Made by a program: the position numbers and the translations under genes. From NCBI RefSeq assembly GCF_039539965.1, contig NZ_BAABED010000001.1:4464001-4528000 (forward strand): a stretch of DNA of 64,000 nt. The letters run 5' to 3'. Below the pieces are notes generated by a model. The model saw only the letters and a list, made by a program, of their open reading frames with translations, ran no database searches and was not told where the DNA came from. Origin of the DNA: Arthrobacter methylotrophus. Lineage in GTDB: Bacteria; Actinomycetota; Actinomycetes; Actinomycetales; Micrococcaceae. This document shows, piece after piece, positions 48,326 through 56,678 of this stretch (position 1 is the first letter of the stretch; the number at the start of each line of letters is the position of its first letter).

Positions 48326-49763
48326 GGTCGCCGTCGTCGGCTCCGGACCGAACGGCCTGGCCGCAGCGGTAGTCATGGCGCGCGCGGGCCTGGATGTCCG
48401 AGTGTACGAAGCTGCAGAGACTATAGGGGGCGGTACCCGTACGTCCGAACTGTTGGAACCGGGGCATGTCTACGACGTCTGTTCCGCCGTCCACCCGATG
48501 GCTCTGGCTTCGCGGTTCTTCCGGGAATTTGAACTCGAGCGGCGCGTGGAGCTGCGTTTGCCGGAGGTCCAGTACGGAACTCCGCTTGACGGCGGCAAGG
48601 CAGCCCTCGCGTACCGCTCGCTGGAGCGGACCGCCGCGGAGCTCGGGACCGACGGAGCTGCGTTTGCCAGCCTGATGGGACCCCTAGTGGAGCACCTCGC
48701 CGGGGTGTTGGACGTAACGCAAAACCAGCTACTGCGGATACCCGGCCAACCATTGGCTGCGCTACGGCTGGGCTTGGCAACGCTGGAGCAGGGCTCGCCG
48801 TGGTGGAACCGGCGCTTCACGGGGGATGCCGCTCCGGCACTCCTGAGCGGCGTCGCGGCGCATGCGGTGGCTCCCCTGCCTTCGCTCGCGGCGGCAGGAG
48901 CGGGACTCTTGCTGGGCGCGCTGGCCCATGTGGGCGGGTGGCCCATTCCGGTTGGTGGCTCTGCGGTGATAGCGGATGCCATGGCCCGGGATATCGAGAC
49001 CCATGGCGGGGTCATCGAGACTGGCGTGCGCATCGATTCCTTGGAAGAGCTGCATCCAGCGAAGGCCATTCTGCTCGACATCGCTCCCCCTGCACTGCTG
49101 GGTATGGCTGGACCAGCGCTCCCGACGCGCTACAGGCGGTCGCTGGAAACATTCCGATTCGGGAATGCAGCGTGCAAGGTGGACTTCATCCTCTCGGGGC
49201 CCGTGCCTTGGACGGCCCCAGGGTTGGCGGTGGCCGGCACGGTGCATGTGGGTGGCACACGTGCTGCCATGGCTGAGGCCGAGAACCTTGTAGCCGCGGG
49301 ACGGCATCCCGTGAAGCCATACGTCCTCCTGGCCCAGCCTTCCATAGTGGATCCCGGGCGGGCGCCTGCCGGGCGGCACATTCTCTGGTCCTATTGCCAT
49401 GTGCCCAAGGGATCAACCATTGACATGGCTGAGGCGATCATGTCCAGGATCGAGGAGTTTGCCCCGGGTTTCCGGGATGTGGTGCTCGGCTGGAAGACAA
49501 CGACGGCGGCCGACCTTGCCAATTACGACGAGAACTATGTGGGCGGCGACTTTGGCGCAGGACTGCTTGACCTGCGCGGTCTGGTCCGGCGTCCCGTGCT
49601 TTCTCGTGTGCCTTGGCGGACTCCGTTGCCTGGCGTGTACCTCTGCTCCTCGTCCACGCCGCCTGGACCTGGCGTGACGGGAATGCCCGGCTACCATGCG
49701 GCCAAATATGCCTTGAAGGACATATTTGGCCTGCCGGTACCCGGGCTGGGCTTGGGCGCATAG
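48318..49763 (+). CDS. Phytoene-desaturase-like FAD-dependent oxidoreductase
   Basis: A 481-residue flavoprotein of the NAD(P)/FAD amine-oxidase/desaturase superfamily. The dinucleotide-binding motif is EVAVVGSGPNGLAAAVVMAR, followed by VRVYEAAETIGGGTRT. The C-terminal FAD block is LPGVYLCSSSTPPGPGVTGM, then PGYHAAKYAL. The start overlaps the GT87 gene stop (ATGGCTGA). It belongs to the CrtI-like group but lies with no other carotenoid genes, so the substrate is unknown. Plausible roles are lipid or polyprenol desaturation, given the coupled membrane glycosyltransferase. Confidence 0.87.
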   Translation: MAEVAVVGSGPNGLAAAVVMARAGLDVRVYEAAETIGGGTRTSELLEPGHVYDVCSAVHPMALASRFFREFELERRVELRLPEVQYGTPLDGGKAALAYRSLERTAAELGTDGAAFASLMGPLVEHLAGVLDVTQNQLLRIPGQPLAALRLGLATLEQGSPWWNRRFTGDAAPALLSGVAAHAVAPLPSLAAAGAGLLLGALAHVGGWPIPVGGSAVIADAMARDIETHGGVIETGVRIDSLEELHPAKAILLDIAPPALLGMAGPALPTRYRRSLETFRFGNAACKVDFILSGPVPWTAPGLAVAGTVHVGGTRAAMAEAENLVAAGRHPVKPYVLLAQPSIVDPGRAPAGRHILWSYCHVPKGSTIDMAEAIMSRIEEFAPGFRDVVLGWKTTTAADLANYDENYVGGDFGAGLLDLRGLVRRPVLSRVPWRTPLPGVYLCSSSTPPGPGVTGMPGYHAAKYALKDIFGLPVPGLGLGA

Positions 49764-49774
49764 TCACCCACCCC

Positions 49775-49910
49775 CGGACGCTCGCTCATGTATGCGGTCG
49801 TTCCCGCGGACGCACGCTCAGCTATGTGCCCAAGGGACGGAACCCTCCTGCAGTTAGATGATCTGAAGGAGCGTTCCGCTGGAGAATGGGACACCTGAAG
49901 GAGCGTCCGG
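49775..49910. repeat. Structured intergenic repeat with inverted arms
   Basis: The left arm has two copies of a unit of about 28 bases built on GGACGC(A)CGCTCA(G/T), followed by GT/CT and a C-rich end. The right arm carries two related copies in the opposite orientation (GAAGGAGCGTTCCG and GAAGGAGCGTCCGG). The arrangement resembles dispersed REP-like elements of Arthrobacter-type genomes. No gene lies inside. Confidence 0.6.
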
Positions 49911-49998
49911 AAACAGGGCACTGGAAGTTGGACTGAGAAATTCAGTTCCGACTTCCGGGGACGAGCTCAGCCGGTGACGGAGGGTCTCGTTTTCTAGT

Positions 49999-50023
49999 CC
50001 CGCCCCGGCAGCGCCGGGGCGGG
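49999..50023. terminator. GC-rich hairpin
   Basis: CCCGCCCCGGC pairs perfectly with GCCGGGGCGGG across a 3-base loop and is followed by TTCTC. It is a probable terminator in the 567-base gap after the oxidoreductase. The rest of that gap (50024-50330) shows no gene. Confidence 0.6.
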
Positions 50024-50330
50024 TTCTCGGACCTCGCTGCGCTCGGGCAGGACACGCTCTTTTCCATATGAACCAGTCGGGGAGGCGCTGAAGGAAGGAT
50101 CACCGATTCTAAGGCTGGCACGCACATCGCGCAGGCATGCTTTTCTGCTGGGGTGAAATCCGTGGATCCTTTGACCTTAGGCAGGCGGACGCCCCCGTGA
50201 CTGTCTTTGATGCACAGGATACGGGCCGGGCGTTGTGCTCCGGGGCCATTCCGTCCACTCTCGGCCTCGGATTGACTGGACTTCAACGATCACGATTCCG
50301 GTTCTCGTGCCGGCGAGTCAGGGAGCGCGC

Positions 50331-50693
50331 ATGACTGCACAGCTTTTCACAGCCGAGACCTTTGTCCATTTCCCATTGGAAGATGGTAGCGATCTGCCGT
50401 CCTGGGCTAAGGCGATGGGAACGCCGAATATTCGTATTGCCGTTCTTGCCGGAGACGGTGAGAGCGCTGGCACTATGGCTGCCTGGTCCTGCGACAAAGA
50501 CGGATTCACTTACGAGAACCTTCCCTCGGGTGAGTCCGCTTTCCTGCTTGAGGGCGCAGCACAATTGACGGAGGGTAACGGAACGGTGACCGTGGTCTCG
50601 GCCGGACAGGGCTACAGTCTTCCGGCTGGCTGGTCAGGCACTTTTGAGGCGCTGAAGCCGGTCCGCAAGATTTTTTTCCTTCTGTCGGCGTGA
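50331..50693 (+). CDS. Cupin-domain protein
   Basis: A 120-residue single-domain cupin of the DUF861 / ureidoglycine-aminohydrolase-like kind. The pattern is AAWSCDKDGFTYENLPSGES, then AFLLEGAAQLTEGNG, SAGQGYSLPAGWSGTFEA and PVRKIFFLL. The metal-binding histidines of classical cupins are not evident, so it may bind a ligand and not a metal. The ATG at 50331 has GGGAG upstream. It is convergent with the tetR-type gene and otherwise isolated. Confidence 0.75.
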   Translation: MTAQLFTAETFVHFPLEDGSDLPSWAKAMGTPNIRIAVLAGDGESAGTMAAWSCDKDGFTYENLPSGESAFLLEGAAQLTEGNGTVTVVSAGQGYSLPAGWSGTFEALKPVRKIFFLLSA

Positions 50694-50755
50694 CAAATCG
50701 CTCGTAAGAATGGTCCCCAAACCCGGGAGACCGCACCGGGGCCTGCGTCCCTTGA

Positions 50756-51331
50756 CTAGTTCTTGCCGACGACGCGCATGAGCATTTTTTCCACATCGCT
50801 GGCAAAGAACATCTCGTCTTCCATGACGGACTGGAGCAGTATTCCTTCAAGGGTGAAGCCCAGCAGTCTGGCCGTCTCCTCATCGGTGTATGGGCGAATG
50901 ACGGCGTCCATTCGCCACTGGGCTATTTCAGGTCGCAGGGCAGGACGATGCAACGTGCTTAGGTAGAGACCGTATTCGAGTACTAGTTGGGGGTGCTGGC
51001 GGACGGTGACCTCCTCCACGAGGGCCGCGACCCCGCCTGCCAACCCGCGCTGGGCTACCAGGGGTTCGAGCAGGTCCCGGAAAGACTTCTCATTGCGTTC
51101 GCGGATGGCCCGGACGGTAGATACGAGCAGATCGTCCTTATCTGTGAAGTAGTACGTGGTCGACCCCAGAGGAACCTTCGCCGTGTCGGCCACGGCCCGG
51201 AATGTGAGAGCGTCGACGCCATGTTCGGCAACAACCCGCGCCGCAGCTTCAATGATGCGCTGCTTACGGGCTGGATCGTTGGGCCGCCTGCGGCCATTGA
51301 TTTGAGTATTGCTCACAAGCCAACTGTACAT
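50756..51331 (-). CDS. TetR/AcrR-family transcriptional regulator
   Basis: A 191-residue repressor. The DNA-binding domain (about residues 17-65) reads DPARKQRIIEAAARVVAEHG, then ALTFRAVADTAKVPLGSTTYY and FTDKDDLL. The C-terminal ligand-binding domain is variable. The ATG at 51331 and the GTG at 51316 are both possible starts; a long extension upstream is spurious. It is divergent from the flavin reductase/monooxygenase operon, and the shared 204-base intergenic region has palindromes that would be its operators. It probably derepresses the operon when a phenolic substrate binds. Confidence 0.9.
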   Translation of the reverse strand: MYSWLVSNTQINGRRRPNDPARKQRIIEAAARVVAEHGVDALTFRAVADTAKVPLGSTTYYFTDKDDLLVSTVRAIRERNEKSFRDLLEPLVAQRGLAGGVAALVEEVTVRQHPQLVLEYGLYLSTLHRPALRPEIAQWRMDAVIRPYTDEETARLLGFTLEGILLQSVMEDEMFFASDVEKMLMRVVGKN

Positions 51332-51375
51332 AGGGACATCACCCACCTCACGATCAAGAGCCATCATCATCATCG

Positions 51376-51393
51376 ACGTACGTATGTACATAC
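51376..51393. promoter_or_regulatory. Palindromic operator cluster for the TetR regulator
   Basis: Two overlapping perfect palindromes are present: ACGTACGT (51376-51383) and GTATGTACATAC (51382-51393). The half-site TGTAC recurs at both divergent start codons, near 51325 and 51538. Confidence 0.6.
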
Positions 51394-51535
51394 TTTTTTC
51401 GATGGCATTGAATCCATCATCCAGGCGCGGATTTGCCACAAACATCGCAGAATAACGGCCAAAACTAGGGCATTCAAGCGGTTTCTTCGGGAAACCTCTT
51501 GCGCGAATCTCTGTGATCCGCCTACCATCTAGTTT

Positions 51536-52048
51536 ATGTACAACGGTACGCAAACTCTTGAAGAAGACACTTCCGTCGACCCGATGGAATTCCGCCACAC
51601 CCTGGGCAGCTTCGCCAGTGGTGTAGTCATCGTCACGGCAGTCTCCGAGGACGGTGAGGTCCGCGGCATGACTGCCAACGGCTTTGTTTCGGTTTCGCTG
51701 GATCCGCCTCTTGTGCTGGTCTCTATCGGGGAGCGGGCAAAGATGCATGGGCACCTGATGAACCAGTCGCGCTACGGCGTCAGCATCCTCGCTGAAGACC
51801 AGCTCGATATCGCGCAGCACTTTGCCGGCAAGCCCTCCGAAACCGTCCCGAGCTTCGTGTGGAAGGACGGGCTGGCCCTGATCGGTCACGCCGTTGGTCA
51901 TCTCTCCTGCACGGTCGTTGACCGCCATCTAGCCGGAGACCACACGCTCTTCATCGGCCGCGTGGACCAGCTCAGCCACGCCGGGGGCCACCCCCTTACC
52001 TTCCATGCCGGCAAGTTCGGCGTCCTCGAGAAAGGAAACAACTCATGA
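51536..52048 (+). CDS. Flavin reductase component of a two-component monooxygenase
   Basis: A 170-residue HpaC-like NAD(P)H:flavin oxidoreductase supplying reduced flavin. The core shows FRHTLGSFASGVVIVTAVSE, GMTANGFVSVSLDPPLVLVS, YGVSILAEDQ and the terminal PLTFHAGKFGVL. Its stop overlaps the ATG of the oxygenase gene by 4 bases. It would diffuse FADH2 or FMNH2 to the partner enzyme. The divergent TetR gene and palindromes suggest substrate induction. Confidence 0.9.
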   Translation: MYNGTQTLEEDTSVDPMEFRHTLGSFASGVVIVTAVSEDGEVRGMTANGFVSVSLDPPLVLVSIGERAKMHGHLMNQSRYGVSILAEDQLDIAQHFAGKPSETVPSFVWKDGLALIGHAVGHLSCTVVDRHLAGDHTLFIGRVDQLSHAGGHPLTFHAGKFGVLEKGNNS

Positions 52049-53643
52049 CCACGGCCAGCGAGACTGAAATCCAAACCACGGCAGCCGAGGCCGCCACCCC
52101 GGAGGTTGAGGCCGCGCCGGTGGTGGGACGCATGCAGACCGGGGACGAGTTCCTGGAAAGCCTGCGCGATGACCGCGAGGTCTGGATCTACGGCGAACGC
52201 GTCCAAGACGTGACAGCCCATCCTGCCTTCCGTAATTCGGCACGCTCCCTCGCCGAGCTTTACGACTCGCTGCACGACCCCGTAACCCAGGCCCGGACCA
52301 CCGCCCCCACCGACACCGGCAGTGGCGGCCTGACCCACCCGTTCTTCAAGGTGGCGCACAGCCGAGATGACCTGCGCGCCAGCCGCGAGGCCATCAAGAC
52401 GTGGCAGGAACTGGTGTTCGGCTGGATGGGCCGGACACCGGACTACAAGGCCTCTCTGATCACGGGTCTCGGCGCGAACCCTGACTTCTTTGGCGAGTAC
52501 GCCGCTAATGCCCGCCACTGGTACAAGGAGAACCAGGAGCGTGTGCTGCACATCGGTCACGCCATCGTCCACCCCCCGGTGGACCGCAGCCGTGCCGCCG
52601 AGGACGTCAAGGACGTCTACGTTCACGTGGAACGTGAAACGGACAATGGCGTCATCATCAGCGGCGCCAAAGTCGTCGCAACTGGTTCACCGACGTCCCA
52701 ATACATCTACGTCTCCCACAACGGCGCCCCGTTGACCGATAAGGCATTTGCGATTACGTTCCTGGCTCCGACCAGCGGCAAGGGAATCAAGATGTTCTCC
52801 CGTGCCTCTTACGAAGAGACCGCAGCCCGGGCGTCCAGCCCGTTTGACTACCCGCTGTCCTCGCGGCTGGACGAGAACGATGCGGTCCTGATCTTTGACC
52901 AGGCCCTCATCCCGTGGGAAAACATCCTCATCTACGACACGAAAAAGCTGACCGAGTTCGACGCAACCGCTGGCTGGCCCAACCGTGCCGTCTTCCAAGC
53001 ATCCACCCGCTTCAGCGTCAAGTTGGACTTCTTTGTGGGTGCCTTGAGCAAGGCGCTGGAAATCACGGGCGCCGGGCAGTTCCGCGGAGTTCAGGCCGCG
53101 CTTGGCGAAGTCATCGGCTACCGCCACGCAGTGAATGCCATGCGGGACGGCATGATCGAGAACGCCACACCCGGCTGGGGCGGATCCTTGGATCCCAACA
53201 TGGGCTACGGGTGGGCGTACGCCTCCATGGCTTCGAGCATGAACCGACGGATCCGAGAGATCATCGAAACCGTGGTGGCCTCCGGGCTGATCTATATCAA
53301 CTCGAATGCCGTGGACTTCCAGACGCCGGAAATGCGCCCCTACCTGGACCGATTCCTGCGCGGATCCAACGGCAAGACGGCACTGGACAGGTCCAAGACG
53401 ATGAAGCTGCTGTGGGACTCCATCGGTTCGGAGTTCGGCGCCCGGCACGAGCTCTACGAGCACAACTACTTCGGCCAACCGGAGCTCTGCCACCTGGCCA
53501 TGCTTGAGGGCTCCAAGGTTGATGACACCATGGACCACGCCCGCTCCCTGGTTGAGAACTGCATGGATCAATATGACCTGAACGGTTGGACCAAGAACAA
53601 GCTCATCAACCCGGACGATGTGAATTTCATCCGCAGGCGTTGA
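52045..53643 (+). CDS. HpaB-family flavin-dependent aromatic hydroxylase (oxygenase component)
   Basis: A 532-residue reduced-flavin-dependent phenol hydroxylase of the 4-hydroxyphenylacetate 3-monooxygenase family, whose members also act on nitro- and chlorophenols. Blocks include RMQTGDEFLESLRDDREVWI, YGERVQDVTAHPAF, VHVERETDNGVIISGAKVVA, TGSPTSQYIYV, FDQALIPWENILIYD and ELCHLAMLEGSKVDDTMDHA. The N terminus has a 30-residue Thr/Ala/Glu-rich leader. It is coupled to the flavin reductase and ends at a strong terminator. The true substrate cannot be told apart among phenols. Confidence 0.88.
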   Translation: MTTASETEIQTTAAEAATPEVEAAPVVGRMQTGDEFLESLRDDREVWIYGERVQDVTAHPAFRNSARSLAELYDSLHDPVTQARTTAPTDTGSGGLTHPFFKVAHSRDDLRASREAIKTWQELVFGWMGRTPDYKASLITGLGANPDFFGEYAANARHWYKENQERVLHIGHAIVHPPVDRSRAAEDVKDVYVHVERETDNGVIISGAKVVATGSPTSQYIYVSHNGAPLTDKAFAITFLAPTSGKGIKMFSRASYEETAARASSPFDYPLSSRLDENDAVLIFDQALIPWENILIYDTKKLTEFDATAGWPNRAVFQASTRFSVKLDFFVGALSKALEITGAGQFRGVQAALGEVIGYRHAVNAMRDGMIENATPGWGGSLDPNMGYGWAYASMASSMNRRIREIIETVVASGLIYINSNAVDFQTPEMRPYLDRFLRGSNGKTALDRSKTMKLLWDSIGSEFGARHELYEHNYFGQPELCHLAMLEGSKVDDTMDHARSLVENCMDQYDLNGWTKNKLINPDDVNFIRRR

Positions 53644-53694
53644 ACCGGCAGCAGGCTGAGCTGAGTCTGTCTCTCTGACGCTCCACATATTAGC

Positions 53695-53735
53695 GACGGC
53701 GGTGCCCGCATCAGGCGGGCGCCGCCGTCATTTTT
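53695..53735 (+). terminator. Intrinsic terminator after the hydroxylase gene
   Basis: A stem of about 15 bases (53695-53709 with 53715-53729) with a short loop, followed by five T at 53731-53735. Confidence 0.85.
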
Positions 53736-53784
53736 CCCGCGGTGGCCGCTGGCCGGATCGCCGCGCTAGAAAGGTACCGCAGCC

Positions 53785-55053
53785 ATGGCGACTGACCCCA
53801 CCAGCCAGGAGGACCTGGAGGAGATCCGCAACAACCCGTCCGGCCCAAGCCTTCCTATACCGCCGTCGTCGTCCCTGGTGGTGGTGCTGGCCGCGGTCTC
53901 GGCCGTGCCGCAGCTGGCCATCGACATGTACCTTCCCGGCTTTCCTGACCTGTCGCGGGACCTGCAGGCGGATCCGTTCGCCGTGCAACTGACCTTGACG
54001 GCTTTCATGGCGGGCCTTGCCGCGGGACAGCTCGTCATCGGTCCCGTTTCGGACCAGTTTGGCCGCCGAAGGTTGTTGTTGTGGGGTTCGGCACTCTGCG
54101 CCGTGGCTACTGTTCTGTGCGCCATTGCGCCTACCATCGAAGCCCTGATCCTCTTCCGCCTACTGCAAGGGCTCACCGGGGCGGCCGGTGTAGTGCTGGC
54201 ACGTGCCGTCATCGCCGACCGGGCAAGCGGCAGCCGCGCGGCCAGCCTGTTCTCGCTCATGATTGCAATCCAGGGAGCGGCCCCGGTTGTGGCGCCGCTG
54301 GCGGGCGGAGTCGTGGTGCAGTTCCTCGGCTGGCGTGGGGTGTTCTGGGCCCTTGCCGTCATCAGCGTGGCACTGTGGCTGCTGGCAACCTTCTTCATCG
54401 CAGAGAGCCTGCCGGTGGGACGACGACGCGCCGGCGGACTGTCCGAATTGCGCAGAATGACAGCTGCCGTCCTGCGCAACCGGAGCTATCTGCACTACTG
54501 CCTGGCCGTGGGTTTCGGACTCGGATCGATGTTCTGCTACATCGCCGCTTCGCCTTTCATTCTGCAGGAAACGTACGGCATGGATGCCGGCTGGTTTTCC
54601 GTGGTGTTCGCCGCAAACGCGGCCGGCATCGCGTTGTTCAGTGCACTCAGCGCCGGGCTAGTCCGGCGGTTCTCTCCCGTGGCCGTCATGCGCTTGGGCC
54701 TGAGCCTGATGGCGGCCGGAACCACCGGATACTTCATCCTCACCCTGACGGAATCCGCCAACCTATGGAGCACCTTGGTGCTGTTCTTCGTGATCGTGGG
54801 GAGCCTGGGCCTGGTGCTGGGCAACGCCACGGCACTCGCCGTGGCCCAGGCACGCGAAGCTGCCGGTACTGCCGTTGCCGTCATCGGCGCCGCAGAGTTT
54901 CTGATCGGCGCGGCGGCCGCTCCGCTCGTGGGGCTGGGTGGTGAAAACCTCCAGCCGGCGCTCGGGGCGGGGATGCTCACGATGACCCTCATCGCCGCGA
55001 TCGCAGGGTGGACCAGCGGACGCCGGTGTGCTCCGCAGCAGGAGATGCACTGA
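53785..55053 (+). CDS. MFS transporter, Bcr/CflA drug-resistance type
   Basis: A 422-residue, 12-span major facilitator. It shows the Bcr/CflA start AIDMYLPGFPDLSRDLQADP, the loop motif GPVSDQFGRRRLLLWGS between TM2 and TM3, and RLLQGLTGAAGVVLARAVIAD (motif for drug/H+ antiport). A 27-residue acidic N terminus precedes TM1. It lies after the monooxygenase terminator and could export the phenolic substrate or product, or act independently. No other exporter is nearby. Confidence 0.88.
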   Translation: MATDPTSQEDLEEIRNNPSGPSLPIPPSSSLVVVLAAVSAVPQLAIDMYLPGFPDLSRDLQADPFAVQLTLTAFMAGLAAGQLVIGPVSDQFGRRRLLLWGSALCAVATVLCAIAPTIEALILFRLLQGLTGAAGVVLARAVIADRASGSRAASLFSLMIAIQGAAPVVAPLAGGVVVQFLGWRGVFWALAVISVALWLLATFFIAESLPVGRRRAGGLSELRRMTAAVLRNRSYLHYCLAVGFGLGSMFCYIAASPFILQETYGMDAGWFSVVFAANAAGIALFSALSAGLVRRFSPVAVMRLGLSLMAAGTTGYFILTLTESANLWSTLVLFFVIVGSLGLVLGNATALAVAQAREAAGTAVAVIGAAEFLIGAAAAPLVGLGGENLQPALGAGMLTMTLIAAIAGWTSGRRCAPQQEMH

Positions 55054-55113
55054 GCGCAGACCCTCCACCTCCTCCGTCCCGCCCGCCAGGCTCACCGAAC
55101 CAGCTGACGACGC

Positions 55114-55155
55114 AAGCGCCCGGATTCCTTGGCTTTCCAAGGAATCCGGGCGCTT
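55114..55155. terminator. Bidirectional terminator between convergent genes
   Basis: A perfect 19-base stem (55114-55132 with 55137-55155) around a 4-base loop, between the MFS gene and the aldehyde dehydrogenase gene. Confidence 0.88.
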
Positions 55156-55174
55156 GACGGGTGGCCTTGAGCGC

Positions 55175-56581
55175 CTACCCTGCGATGTAGAGGAGTTTCT
55201 TGTTCACGAACTCGTCCATGCCCAGCGGCCCGAGTTCGCGGCCGACGCCGGAACGCTTGACACCGCCGAACGGCAGTTCGGCGGATGATCCGCCCGGCTG
55301 GTTGATGGAGACCATGCCCGCGTCGAGCCGATCGGCAATTCTCTGCGCGCGGTCGATATCGGCGCTGAACACAGCCGCGCCGAGGCCGTACTCGGAGTCA
55401 TTGGCAAGGGCGCCCGCTTCCTCGTCGCCGTCGACCCGGTAGACGACCGCGACGGGGCCGAAGAGCTCTTCGCTGTAGGCTCTCATCCCCGGGGTGACGC
55501 CGGTGAGGATTGTTGGGGCCACCAGGGAGCCGGCCTCGTCGAGGTAGCTGCCGCCGGTGTGAAGGGTTGCACCCTTGTCCACGGCATCTTGAATCTGTGC
55601 GAGCAGTTGCGCCGCCGCTGCCGGCGACGCCAGAGGTGCGAAGTTCGTGCCGGCATCCGCAGGGTTGCCCGGGCACAGCGCGGCGGCCTGTGCGGTGAGC
55701 TCCGCAACGAAGCCGTCGTAGATATCCCCGGTGACGATCATGCGCTTCGGGGAATTGCAGGCCTGGCCAGAGTTGGACATCCGGGCTCGGAACGCGATCC
55801 TGGCCGTGGCAGCAATATCGGCCGAGTCCAGGACGATCAGGGGGTCCGAACCGCCAAGTTCAAGGACCACCTTCTTGAGATTCCGGCCGGCGATCTCCGC
55901 CACCGCGGCGCCGGCACGTTCCGAGCCGGTCAGGGATACTCCTTGGACCCGGGGGTCGGCGATGATGTCCGCGACCTGCCCGTTCGTTGCAAAGACGTTG
56001 ACGTAGGCTCCGGGCGGCAGGCCGGCGTCGTCGAAGATCCGCTGCATCGCCAGGGCGGAGCGAGGGCAGTTCGGGGCGTGCTTGAGGATGATGGTGTTGC
56101 CGAGGACCAGGTTGGGCGCGGCGAAGCGGGCCACCTGGTAGTAGGGGTAGTTCCACGGCATGATGCCCAGCAGTGCGCCGACCGGGCGCTTCTGGATGAC
56201 TGCTCGGCCGCCGCCGATGGCCTTGATTGGTTGGTCGGCGGCCAGTGCTGGACCTTCCGTGGCGTAGTAGTCGAAGATTTCCGTGACCAGTCCGAGTTCC
56301 CCCCTCGCCTCCTGGGGAAGCTTGCCCATTTCTTCCGTGATGATGGCTGCCAGCTCCTCGGCACGTTCGGCGAACAGCTCTCCCACACGGGAGACGAGAC
56401 GTGCACGCTCCAGGATCGGAACCTCCCGCCATGCCAGATAGGCGCCGTGGGCCGAAGCCAGCGCAGCTGTGACGTCGGCGTCTGAGGCCGTGGGGAACTC
56501 CTCAACGACGATTCCGGTCGCCGGGTTCTGGACCCGGTACAATGCGGTGCGCGTGTGTTGAATGCTGATGGTTTCGGTCAC
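55175..56581 (-). CDS. NAD(P)-dependent aldehyde dehydrogenase (succinate-semialdehyde type)
   Basis: A 468-residue ALDH. The catalytic glutamate lies in VLELGGSDPLIV and the nucleophilic cysteine in NSGQACNSPKRM; the cofactor region is MPWNYPYYQVARFAAPNLV and KHAPNCPRSA. Sequence style and length match the Gab/Sad-like succinate-semialdehyde dehydrogenases. The start is GTG. It is the last gene of a minus-strand set (permease, DapB-like reductase, GATase, cupin, FAH). In a Puu-like scheme it would oxidise the gamma-glutamyl aminoaldehyde or a semialdehyde. Confidence 0.9.
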   Translation of the reverse strand: MTETISIQHTRTALYRVQNPATGIVVEEFPTASDADVTAALASAHGAYLAWREVPILERARLVSRVGELFAERAEELAAIITEEMGKLPQEARGELGLVTEIFDYYATEGPALAADQPIKAIGGGRAVIQKRPVGALLGIMPWNYPYYQVARFAAPNLVLGNTIILKHAPNCPRSALAMQRIFDDAGLPPGAYVNVFATNGQVADIIADPRVQGVSLTGSERAGAAVAEIAGRNLKKVVLELGGSDPLIVLDSADIAATARIAFRARMSNSGQACNSPKRMIVTGDIYDGFVAELTAQAAALCPGNPADAGTNFAPLASPAAAAQLLAQIQDAVDKGATLHTGGSYLDEAGSLVAPTILTGVTPGMRAYSEELFGPVAVVYRVDGDEEAGALANDSEYGLGAAVFSADIDRAQRIADRLDAGMVSINQPGGSSAELPFGGVKRSGVGRELGPLGMDEFVNKKLLYIAG

Positions 56582-56678
56582 GACGATCGTTTCCTGTCTT
56601 TCGCGCTCAATGATTAGTGGGCCCCGTCTCGCGGCGGATGCGCGGAACGGGGCCCGGTGGGTGGTGTATCAGTACGGA

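Noticed and set aside
51332..51928. N-terminal extension of the TetR gene to 390 residues
   Set aside because: The extension runs antisense through the flavin reductase gene and across the operator region. The TetR domain begins right after the ATG at 51331.
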